A DNA stretch of 64,000 bases from Saccharofermentans sp. Lineage in GTDB: Bacteria; Bacillota; Clostridia; Saccharofermentanales; Saccharofermentanaceae. Where the stretch lies: positions 186,001 to 250,000 of the forward strand of contig JAILDX010000008.1 of the NCBI GenBank assembly GCA_024688685.1, read 5' to 3'. The notes beneath the pieces were generated by a model. The model searched no databases and was not told where the DNA came from. It saw nothing but the letters and a program-made list of their open reading frames with translations. Position numbers and translations under genes: made by a program. The stretch's first letter is position 1, and every line of letters begins with the position of its first letter. This document shows positions 8,562-15,088 of this stretch, in pieces.

Positions 8562-10888
8562 GCGATATATCTGAGAGCAGACAGAATAAGAATAAACAGG
8601 TAAAGCCGGAGAATACCGCGCTCGCCGATACATTAAGGGCGAATCTTAAAGGAAAGCCCACAAGGTCAGGTTTTAACAGGAGCTTAAGGCACGAGATATG
8701 GGCCTTCCTGTCGGATATCATAAGGATCGTTGTTGTGGTTGTCCTTTGTGTATGTTTCGCGTTCGGCGGATTCGGCGCAGGCATGCTCCTCGGATATGCA
8801 GCTTCGACAAAGCCGCTTTCAATAAGCGATCTCACATCAACCGGTTCCGCTTCCCAGACGTCATTCGTTTACGATATTGAAGGCAACGTCATCGCAAAGC
8901 TTACGGGCAGTGAGAATGTTGACAGGATCTATACATCGCTCAGCGAGCTCAAGGATACTTATATTGATGAGGCTTTTATCTCGATCGAGGATGAGCGTTT
9001 CTACGAGCACTCGGGCATCGACCTTAAGCGTATCGGAAGTGCTATCCTTTCAGCGCTTGCGAACGGCGGTTCTGCAAAGCACGGCGGTTCCACGATCACC
9101 CAGCAGACGGTAAAGCTCATAAGCGGACAGGACGAGCATTCCACATCACGTAAGGTTCAGGAATGGTTCTCGGCAATGGAGCTCGAGCAGCATCTTACAA
9201 AAGATGAGATCATGGAGCTCTACATCAACCTTGCACCGATGGGCAATAACTATGTCGGTGTTGAGGCGGCTGCGCGCAACTATTTCGGAAAGCCCGCAAA
9301 GGAACTCAACCTCGCGGAGTGCGCGCTTCTCGCAGGCCTTCCCAAGAGCCCTTCCTACTATAATCCGCTCCGTGAGTCAGGCAGAAGGAACTGCCAGAGA
9401 AGAATGCGTATCATCCTCAACAAGATGCTCGAGCTTGGTCACATTACGGAAGAGGAGTTCAATGAAGCTCTCAATACTGAGATCGTTTTCAAGACATCAA
9501 ATAACACATCCGCAGGCAAGATCAACTCATACTTTGCGGAATATGCAATTTCCAGAGTCGTAGCCGATCTGGCAAGCGCCAGGGGCATATCAAAGCCGCT
9601 CGCTTCAACGATCGTTTATAACCGCGGTTATCACATCTACACCACAATGGAACCGAATGTCCAGAGCGTTCTGGACGAGGCATTCCTTAACAGGGATCTT
9701 TTCCAAACCGATCCTGGAGCACTTGAGGATCTCCCTGAGAAGCCGACCGGCGCGATGGTCGTTATCAATTCCCGGACAGGCGCCATAGCTGCCTTGCAGG
9801 GCGGTTACGGCGAGAAGATCATGAACCTGTCGCTGAACCGCGCTACCGGTGCAAGACGTTCACCGGGTTCTTCCATTAAGCCGCTTATCGACTACGGGCC
9901 GGCGCTTGAGCTCGATATCATCTCGCCCGGCACTATTTACGTAGATAAGCAGGTATTCCTGAATCCCAGCGATCCGGAACACGCATGGCCTGTTAACTAT
10001 TCAAGAACATACGAAGGTCCCATCACAGTCAGAAGAGCTCTCGTCAGTTCAAAGAATACCGTTGCCGTTATGGTCTGGAACGACGTTGGCGGCGACACGG
10101 CACTGTGGTTCCTCAATCAGGTCGGCATAACAAGGCTCGATGACGGTTTCGTTTATCCTTCACAGGCTATCGGTGGTCTCACGAACGGCGTAACGCCGCT
10201 TGAGATGGCTGCAGCCTACAACACATTCGCGGCAGGCGGAACATATACTTCCCCCTACGCATATACGAAGGTCCTTGACAGCGACGGCAACGTTATAATG
10301 TCGTCAGACCCTATCTCCAGACGCGTTTACTCTGTAGAGACATGCTTTATGATGACAGATATGCTCAAGGGCGTCGTAGGCTACGGAGCTCCCTCCGCTA
10401 CAGGAGGACAGATACTGAACGCAAACGGTGAGATGATCGAGACCGCAGGCAAGACAGGTACAACATCCGATAACATTGATAAGTGGTTCTGCGGATATAC
10501 TCCCTACTATGCAGCTTCCGTCTGGTACGGATACGATAACAGACTCCGCCAGACTGTCATTCCTTCAAATGACTTCAACAACGCGATAAGGATATGGATG
10601 TACTGCATGCAGCGCATACATCAGGACCTTCCCGGTGCGCTTTTCGATAAACCCGAGACTATCGTTACGGCCGAGGCCTGCTCATCAGGTTATTATCCGA
10701 CTGACGTATGCCGCGATCTGGGAACAGTAAGAAGTGACTACTACGTTGTTGGAAGTGCGCTGATGCCGGATTCCGCAGTGCCCTGCCCTATCCACGCACC
10801 TTCCCCGACACCTACACCGACGCCCATACCTGAACCGGTAATCCCGGTCGATGACGGCGGCGGACCGGTAGTGCCGCCGGAAGGCTGA
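8558..10888 (+). CDS. Class A penicillin-binding protein (PBP1A-type)
   Basis: A 776-residue bifunctional peptidoglycan synthase. It has a basic cytoplasmic N-terminus (about 1-48), a membrane helix (about 49-78), a GT51 glycosyltransferase domain with SIEDERFYEHSGID and GGSTITQQTVK, and a transpeptidase domain. The transpeptidase motifs are SSIK (catalytic Ser near 438), SKN near 495 and KTGTT at 632-636. The GT51 part polymerises lipid II and the transpeptidase part cross-links stems outside the membrane. The C-terminus is a short Pro/Thr-rich tail reading PTPTPTP. It overlaps the GT2 gene by 4 bp. The downstream 130 bp hold no gene before the IS element. Confidence 0.93.
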   Translation: MSDISESRQNKNKQVKPENTALADTLRANLKGKPTRSGFNRSLRHEIWAFLSDIIRIVVVVVLCVCFAFGGFGAGMLLGYAASTKPLSISDLTSTGSASQTSFVYDIEGNVIAKLTGSENVDRIYTSLSELKDTYIDEAFISIEDERFYEHSGIDLKRIGSAILSALANGGSAKHGGSTITQQTVKLISGQDEHSTSRKVQEWFSAMELEQHLTKDEIMELYINLAPMGNNYVGVEAAARNYFGKPAKELNLAECALLAGLPKSPSYYNPLRESGRRNCQRRMRIILNKMLELGHITEEEFNEALNTEIVFKTSNNTSAGKINSYFAEYAISRVVADLASARGISKPLASTIVYNRGYHIYTTMEPNVQSVLDEAFLNRDLFQTDPGALEDLPEKPTGAMVVINSRTGAIAALQGGYGEKIMNLSLNRATGARRSPGSSIKPLIDYGPALELDIISPGTIYVDKQVFLNPSDPEHAWPVNYSRTYEGPITVRRALVSSKNTVAVMVWNDVGGDTALWFLNQVGITRLDDGFVYPSQAIGGLTNGVTPLEMAAAYNTFAAGGTYTSPYAYTKVLDSDGNVIMSSDPISRRVYSVETCFMMTDMLKGVVGYGAPSATGGQILNANGEMIETAGKTGTTSDNIDKWFCGYTPYYAASVWYGYDNRLRQTVIPSNDFNNAIRIWMYCMQRIHQDLPGALFDKPETIVTAEACSSGYYPTDVCRDLGTVRSDYYVVGSALMPDSAVPCPIHAPSPTPTPTPIPEPVIPVDDGGGPVVPPEG

Positions 10889-11080
10889 TATTATGCATAA
10901 TTGAAGGGTTGTCTCCAATGGATGGGGGCGCGGCCCGTTCAGGTTTTGTTAGTTGCGGATAATAACGCCCCAGGATACCAAATTAAAAATAATCGACAGT
11001 TGGTACCCCTCTACCTGCAGTGTACCCTTTGTCAAGGACAACTTAACATTTGGTAGGTGTCTTTTGACTTTCCTTTCTGT

Positions 11081-11186
11081 TATATTGTTCTTACTTTACC
11101 GGTCTGGAGGATAGTGCAACGCTGGGGAGCGACATGAGCGCCATTCCGGGTTTACGAGAGGCAGTGCTTATGTGCTGCCTTTTTCT
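11081..11186 (+). ncRNA. Candidate structured RNA with terminator in IS left end
   Basis: On the plus strand, opposite to transposase transcription, a TATATT box (11081-11086) precedes a GC-richer segment. CCGG at 11099 can pair with CCGG at 11146, and CGCT at 11120 with AGCG at 11128 or 11137. It ends in a stem AGGCAG...CTGCCT (11159-11180) followed by TTTTTC. A later CTGCCTCT (11197-11204) can pair with AGAGGCAG (11157-11164) instead, giving a possible terminator/antiterminator switch. I could not match it to a known riboswitch or RNA family. Both transcription and function are unproven. Confidence 0.35.
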
Positions 11187-11217
11187 TTGGTTTAACTGCC
11201 TCTTGGAAACAAAAGCG

Positions 11218-12204
11218 TTAAACCCCGGGGTCCGGGGCAGCGCCCCGGCTTATCCCCCGTTGAGGTGAAATATATGTCGGAAGAGGATAGATCCCTGACC
11301 GTAAGTACTGGTAGTACTCCTTTGGCGACAGTTTAAGCAGATCCCACTGGTAACGATCGTTGTTATAGTAATCTATCCAGTCGTCCACTTTGGCTTTCAC
11401 TTCCTCGAAGGTTCTGTATGTTTTAATCTCTCTTCTTATCTCATCCTTCATGTGCCCGAAAAAGCTTTCCTGCGGAGCATTGTCCCAGCAGTTTCCTTTA
11501 CGGGACATGGATTGAATAAAGTTCGCGTCCTTCAGCTTCTCAATGAAAGCATAACTGGTATAGTGGCAACCCTGATCCGAGTGTACAACGGTCTCGTTAT
11601 CCAGAAAACTACCGTGTTCAATTACAAGCTGATCGACAGTATCCAACACAAATGTCACATCAAGGCTTGTGCTCAACTGATAAGCTAACACTTCACGTGT
11701 AAAGGCATCCAGTATCGTCGACAGATAACATTTACCTTCATCGTAGAACAGATATGTAATGTCTGTAAGCAATACTTTGCGGGCTCTCTGCCTGAATATA
11801 CGCTGAACTCTGTTGTCTGCGATTTTGCTTGTTGCTAATGCCTTGGCCATACGACGATAAGGGTTTGCTGTACGGATGGGACAGACTAAGTGATACTTCT
11901 GCATCAATCTTCGAATCTTCTTCACGTTCATTCGGATTCCCTGATGCAAGAGGCGCATATGTATGCTTCTGACACCTTTTGCGTAACCTCTGAATTTATA
12001 CGCTTCAAGGATCAGCTCAAAGTCTGACTTATCGTGTTCATCGCGTACTTCCCTTACCGGAGCTGCTGCTCGCCAAGCATAGAAACCGGATCTTGATACG
12101 CCTGCTATTTCACACATAAAGGATATGCTCAGGACATTGTCGTCTTGCCTTATCGCCTCGTAGATAATGGCATACTTTACTGCTGCCGGTGCTTGGATTC
12201 CCAT
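11218..12204 (-). CDS. IS3-family transposase OrfB (DDE integrase domain)
   Basis: A 328-residue reading frame with an N-terminal HTH-like segment (residues about 20-110) and an rve-type DDE catalytic core. The catalytic residues can be placed in LTDITYLF (first Asp), VHSDQGCHYTS (second Asp) and NCWDNAPQESFFGHMKDE (Glu). This is the standard IS3/IS150 OrfB. It overlaps orfA by 28 bp in the -1 frame, so the active enzyme is most likely the OrfAB fusion made by frameshifting. The 3' end carries a strong GC hairpin (CCGGGG/CCCCGG near 11232-11248) that may end transcription. The frame is intact, so the element may be active. Confidence 0.93.
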   Translation of the reverse strand: MGIQAPAAVKYAIIYEAIRQDDNVLSISFMCEIAGVSRSGFYAWRAAAPVREVRDEHDKSDFELILEAYKFRGYAKGVRSIHMRLLHQGIRMNVKKIRRLMQKYHLVCPIRTANPYRRMAKALATSKIADNRVQRIFRQRARKVLLTDITYLFYDEGKCYLSTILDAFTREVLAYQLSTSLDVTFVLDTVDQLVIEHGSFLDNETVVHSDQGCHYTSYAFIEKLKDANFIQSMSRKGNCWDNAPQESFFGHMKDEIRREIKTYRTFEEVKAKVDDWIDYYNNDRYQWDLLKLSPKEYYQYLRSGIYPLPTYISPQRGISRGAAPDPGV

Positions 12205-12620
12205 TGCTTCTGAGCCTCCATATCTGCCATACGCAGTTTTTTTAAGAACTCTACTTCCTGGCGTGTATATGCCAGTTCATGTTCTAACTGTTTAATTCTG
12301 AGCTCTGTTGTTTCTGCTTTTTGGGAAGCACGCTGAAAAAATCTTGTTTTGCTGTAATCGGTAAATCCATTCGTTTTCTTGGCTTGGCAGTTAATCGAGT
12401 ACTTGATCCCCATGAACCTTGCTTCACCAAGTATAGCGGGATCTATACCGCATTCGATAAATATGCTTCTTGCCGTTCTTCCCTTTGCGTGTTCTTCGTA
12501 ATAGTAACGCTTGAACTCTTCGGTAAAACTGATTGATTTCGAACTTACCTTGCTTACATACTCATTACGCTGCAGAAATTCTATCTCTTCTGGAGAAATA
12601 TCTTTGCGTGATCGTCCCAT
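12177..12620 (-). CDS. IS3-family transposase OrfA (HTH and leucine zipper)
   Basis: A 147-residue frame starting MGRSRKDISPEE. It has an HTH segment for end binding (about 25-75) and a C-terminal coiled coil (RIKQLEHELAYTRQEVEFLKKL) typical of OrfA multimerisation. The codons for LKK lie on the A7 slippery run, where a -1 shift joins it to OrfB. Beyond that site the 0-frame tail adds only about 20 residues before the stop. A GGAGAG site precedes the ATG. Confidence 0.9.
   Translation of the reverse strand: MGRSRKDISPEEIEFLQRNEYVSKVSSKSISFTEEFKRYYYEEHAKGRTARSIFIECGIDPAILGEARFMGIKYSINCQAKKTNGFTDYSKTRFFQRASQKAETTELRIKQLEHELAYTRQEVEFLKKLRMADMEAQKQWESKHRQQ
12237..12243 (-). other. Programmed -1 frameshift slippery heptamer
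   Basis: The minus strand reads TTA AAA AAA CTG in the orfA frame, giving an A-AAA-AAA heptamer. A one-base backward slip leads into ACT GCG TAT..., a frame that stays open into orfB without a stop. The shift direction matches the relative frames of orfA and orfB. Confidence 0.8.
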
Positions 12621-12862
12621 TGCTCTCCGTTCCTTTCCGTTGTTCCTGTGAACGGATACATCTTACTAAAAATCCGCACCAGTTTGTCCACCATATGGGG
12701 TTTACACCAAAAATCTCTGTCCGAAGATCGGGGAGGGGGTAAAATTATGGTGTCCAATTTACTGGGTACAGTTTAACCAAAACTATATACACCTTAAGTG
12801 ATTTTGGTTACATCACAAGTGAAATAGTAAACGCAGGTGGAAAATGCACGGCACAACAAACA

Positions 12863-12888
12863 GGGGCATCTCATAAATGAGACGCCCC
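12863..12888. terminator. Stem-loop downstream of the rubrerythrin gene
   Basis: GGGGC-A-TCTCAT, loop AA, ATGAGA-C-GCCCC. The stem has 11 pairs with a single A-C mismatch. On the minus strand it follows the rubrerythrin stop codon but has only a weak T-rich tail (CTGTTTGTTG). Confidence 0.5.
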
Positions 12889-12919
12889 CCTTCAGATTTC
12901 TCAGATAAAGTTACCGTTA

Positions 12920-13567
12920 TCAGTAATTCTCAGCATTGACCTCGAAATAGGACTGCGGATGATCACAGACAGGGCAGATATCAGGAGCCTTTGTACCAAC
13001 TACGATATGACCGCAGTTACGGCACTCCCATACCTTAACCTCGCTCTTTGCGAATACTTCCTGCATCTCAACATTCTTGAGGAGCGCACGGTATCTCTCT
13101 TCGTGGTGCTTCTCGATAGCGCCCACCGCACGGAACTTTGCCGCGAGCTCAGGGAAACCTTCTGCTTCTGCGGTCTTGGCGAAGCCCTCATACATATCTG
13201 TCCACTCATAGTTCTCGCCTTCAGCAGCTGCCTTGAGGTTATCAGCTGTGGAACCGATTCCGTTCAGTTCCTTGAACCACATCTTGGCGTGCTCTTTCTC
13301 ATTGTCAGCTGTCTTGAGGAAAAGAGCTGCAATCTGCTCGAAGCCTTCCTTCTTAGCCTTTGAAGCGAAATAAGTGTACTTATTGCGAGCCTGGGACTCT
13401 CCTGCGAATGCAGCCTGAAGATTCTTCTCTGTCTGTGTGCCTGCATACTTGTTGGAAGGCTTAGCCTCTACCTTCTCAAAACAGTCCTTCTGATGGCAGA
13501 CAGGACACTCCTCGGGAGCTGTATCACCCTCGTGCACATAGCCGCAGATCTTGCATACATATGCCAT
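12920..13567 (-). CDS. Rubrerythrin with rubredoxin-like domains at both ends
   Basis: A 215-residue protein with three parts. An N-terminal rubredoxin-like knuckle pair (CKICGY ... CPVC, residues 5-24) comes first. A ferritin-like diiron four-helix bundle with Es[15 protein letters not shown] and EKHHEERY follows (about 50-175). A C-terminal rubredoxin-like domain (CRNCGH ... CPVC, about 182-202) closes it. Rubrerythrins reduce hydrogen peroxide in anaerobes, taking electrons through the FeS4 site. Most have a single rubredoxin domain, C-terminal in the classical form and N-terminal in reverse rubrerythrins. Having both is less common. It has its own strong GGAGGT site and stands alone. Confidence 0.92.
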   Translation of the reverse strand: MAYVCKICGYVHEGDTAPEECPVCHQKDCFEKVEAKPSNKYAGTQTEKNLQAAFAGESQARNKYTYFASKAKKEGFEQIAALFLKTADNEKEHAKMWFKELNGIGSTADNLKAAAEGENYEWTDMYEGFAKTAEAEGFPELAAKFRAVGAIEKHHEERYRALLKNVEMQEVFAKSEVKVWECRNCGHIVVGTKAPDICPVCDHPQSYFEVNAENY

Positions 13568-13738
13568 AATCGTTACCTCCGTAAATAAATTGCGGATCTT
13601 TCTGACCCCATAGTATTACTTTACCATATTTTGAAATATTCATTTGGCAATTTTGTATGAACATGCGAAAGGGCGCCGCCTTAGGCTCATGGCGGACGCC
13701 CCTTCTCAAACACACAACAACCCTATTCTCGAAAGGCT

Positions 13739-14029
13739 TCAGTTAACCCGTATTCCGTTTGCTCCGATATCTACATTTTTGTCATTTGTCTCAACATGTA
13801 TTCCGGATGATCCGATCGAAACATTTGCCTCATCGGTATCGACCGTGATCTCGCTCTTTGCGTCATCCAGCCATTCTTCGATCTGGCTTGTATACTTGCC
13901 GAAATCCACATCATCAAGTCTCTTCTTTGTTGCTCCCGCAAGAACAAACATCGAGATGACCGCAAAAACAACTGAAAGGGCAAGTGACACTGCCGTTATA
14001 ACAATAAGCGTTACTGTTGACTTTTTCAT
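13739..14029 (-). CDS. Small membrane protein in the padR operon
   Basis: A 96-residue protein with one N-terminal membrane helix (about 6-32), a short acidic helix and a strand-forming tail with repeated turns (SIGSSGIHVET, DIGANGIRVN). In similar operons this place is taken by a DUF4097-like beta-structured protein, and the tail looks like a shortened version of that. No specific family was recognised. It starts 12 bp after the stop of the HAAS-domain gene and is probably its functional partner at the membrane. Confidence 0.6.
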   Translation of the reverse strand: MKKSTVTLIVITAVSLALSVVFAVISMFVLAGATKKRLDDVDFGKYTSQIEEWLDDAKSEITVDTDEANVSIGSSGIHVETNDKNVDIGANGIRVN

Positions 14030-14041
14030 ATCATCACCCCC

Positions 14042-14605
14042 TCAGAGACCTTCATTCCAAACCTTGCGGTTCCAGTTAATATACATTCCCGTACCCTTAA
14101 AGAAGTTCTTGATAAGAAGTATAAGCAGACAAGTAAGGAACAGCGCGAAGAAGAAGATCGATACTGCCAGAAGTATGAGTCCCGGGATAAATGCACCTGA
14201 TCCGGGGATCGCGAGCGCAAGCATAACGAGGCCCGTGAAAACTCCGACATCAACACCTACCAGTGCCAGAAGGATAATAAACAGAACTATCCAGAGCGGG
14301 ATTGCAAGAAGCAGATTGAAGAGGACTACGAAGATAGGACCATTCTTATACTTAGGTGATACCTTCTCGGGATTGCGCTCGATCTTCTTGAGAGCTGCCT
14401 TGATCTTAACCTCATTGCCATCCATATACGCTGTAGCAAGCTCCTTGGGGTCACCGAGACTTGATGAGATCTCGTCCTCCGTCTTGCCTGCAATTATTCC
14501 CTCAGCGAAATGTTCTTCTATCTCAGCCAGGATCTCTTTGACGTCATTGTAGGACATCGTCCCGAGCCCTGCGCTCAATGCATCAAGATAATCTTTCTTT
14601 GTCAT
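14042..14605 (-). CDS. HAAS/DUF1700 membrane protein, PadR-associated
   Basis: A 187-residue protein starting MTKKDYLDAL. The first 60 residues form the helical HAAS/DUF1700 signature (LSYN-type motif MSYNDVKEILAEIEEHF, then GKTEDEISSSLGDPKELA). Four to five hydrophobic segments follow (about 88-160). The ATG at 14605 was chosen because AGGAGG lies 7 nt upstream and because it overlaps the padR stop by 4 bp (ATGA). The longer frame upstream has no ribosome binding site. HAAS proteins sit next to PadR regulators in many Bacillota and are thought to act with them in envelope stress responses; the ligand is unknown. Confidence 0.8.
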   Translation of the reverse strand: MTKKDYLDALSAGLGTMSYNDVKEILAEIEEHFAEGIIAGKTEDEISSSLGDPKELATAYMDGNEVKIKAALKKIERNPEKVSPKYKNGPIFVVLFNLLLAIPLWIVLFIILLALVGVDVGVFTGLVMLALAIPGSGAFIPGLILLAVSIFFFALFLTCLLILLIKNFFKGTGMYINWNRKVWNEGL

Positions 14606-14916
14606 TGTTCTCCTCCTAATATTCCGCTGACCATCGCGGTAAACTCTTTCCATTCCTCCATATCCGTCTTGAGCCGGTCACGCCCCTTATCAGTAAGACT
14701 ATAGTACTTACGCGGTGGTCCTCCTGTGGACTCCTTAAGATAAGTACTCACCTCCCCGGAGCTTGCCAGTTTACGAAGCAGCGGATAGACCGTTCCATCA
14801 GCGATCTGTATCTTTGATGACAACTCCTCCGCCAGGTCATATCCGTAACTATCCCCTTTGCTCAAAACAGCGAGTACACACATATCGAGGACGCCTTTTT
14901 TAAACTGCGTATTCAA
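14602..14916 (-). CDS. PadR-family transcriptional regulator
   Basis: A 104-residue winged-helix protein beginning MNTQFKKGVLDMCVLAVL and containing KGDSYGYDLAEEL, DGTVYPLLRKL and GPPRKYYSLTDKG. This is the complete PadR DNA-binding core with a short C-terminal dimerisation helix. It heads an operon with the HAAS protein and a small membrane protein, and probably represses that operon. The promoter just upstream carries three spaced copies of the same heptamer. Confidence 0.92.
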   Translation of the reverse strand: MNTQFKKGVLDMCVLAVLSKGDSYGYDLAEELSSKIQIADGTVYPLLRKLASSGEVSTYLKESTGGPPRKYYSLTDKGRDRLKTDMEEWKEFTAMVSGILGGEQ

Positions 14917-14948
14917 TTTGCATCACGCCTCCTTTGTTTTGATTACAC

Positions 14949-14989
14949 GGTGAATATAGCACAGTAGTGAATAAAGTTCAATAGTGAAT
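14949..14989 (-). promoter_or_regulatory. padR promoter with three heptamers at 17-bp spacing
   Basis: On the minus strand TTGAAC (14981-14976), a 17-bp spacer and TATATT (14958-14953) form a promoter. The heptamer (A/G)GTGAAT, plus-strand sense, occurs at 14949, 14966 and 14983, exactly 17 bp apart. The copies overlap or flank the -10 and -35. They are candidate binding sites for a repressor, possibly PadR itself. Confidence 0.55.
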
Positions 14990-15015
14990 TATGTGTAGGT
15001 GACCTGAAGAAAAAA

Positions 15016-15055
15016 ACTCGCAGATCCGTGCGCAAAAAGGCATAGATCTGCGAGT
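15016..15055 (-). terminator. Terminator after the double-AAA+ gene
   Basis: A perfect 11-bp inverted repeat (ACTCGCAGATC ... GATCTGCGAGT). On the minus strand it is followed by a TTTTTTTC run, so it is a strong Rho-independent terminator for the gene ending at 15089. Confidence 0.85.
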
Positions 15056-15088
15056 AATTAAAAAAGGTGGTCAGGCCGCCCGGGCCGG

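Larger units (their letters stand above)
11021..12770 (-). mobile_element. IS3-family (IS150-like) insertion sequence
   Basis: A 1750-bp element bounded by imperfect inverted repeats. The left end reads TGTACCC-N8-GGACA (11021-11040). The right end, read inward on the opposite strand, also gives TGTACCC-N8-GGACA (12770-12751). TGTA...GGACA ends are typical of the IS150 subgroup. Inside are orfA and orfB on the minus strand, with a -1 frameshift site. The flanks (left ...CTGCAG, right GTTTAA...) show no clear 3-5 bp target duplication, so the site may have decayed or rearranged. It is longer than many IS3 members because about 180 bp of non-coding sequence follows orfB. Confidence 0.9.

Noticed and set aside
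11099..11186. Known riboswitch (fluoride, ZTP, THF, c-di-GMP) or 4.5S RNA in the IS end
   Set aside because: The conserved cores of these families could not be matched by eye, so no family name is given.
11001..12790. Target-site duplication of the IS
   Set aside because: The bases flanking the inverted repeats (CTGCAG and GTTTAA) share no 3-5 bp direct repeat.
12774..12810. AACCAAAA...TTTTGGTT stem next to the IS right end
   Set aside because: It has a long AT-rich loop and no T run in either direction that fits a gene end; probably chance or a remnant.
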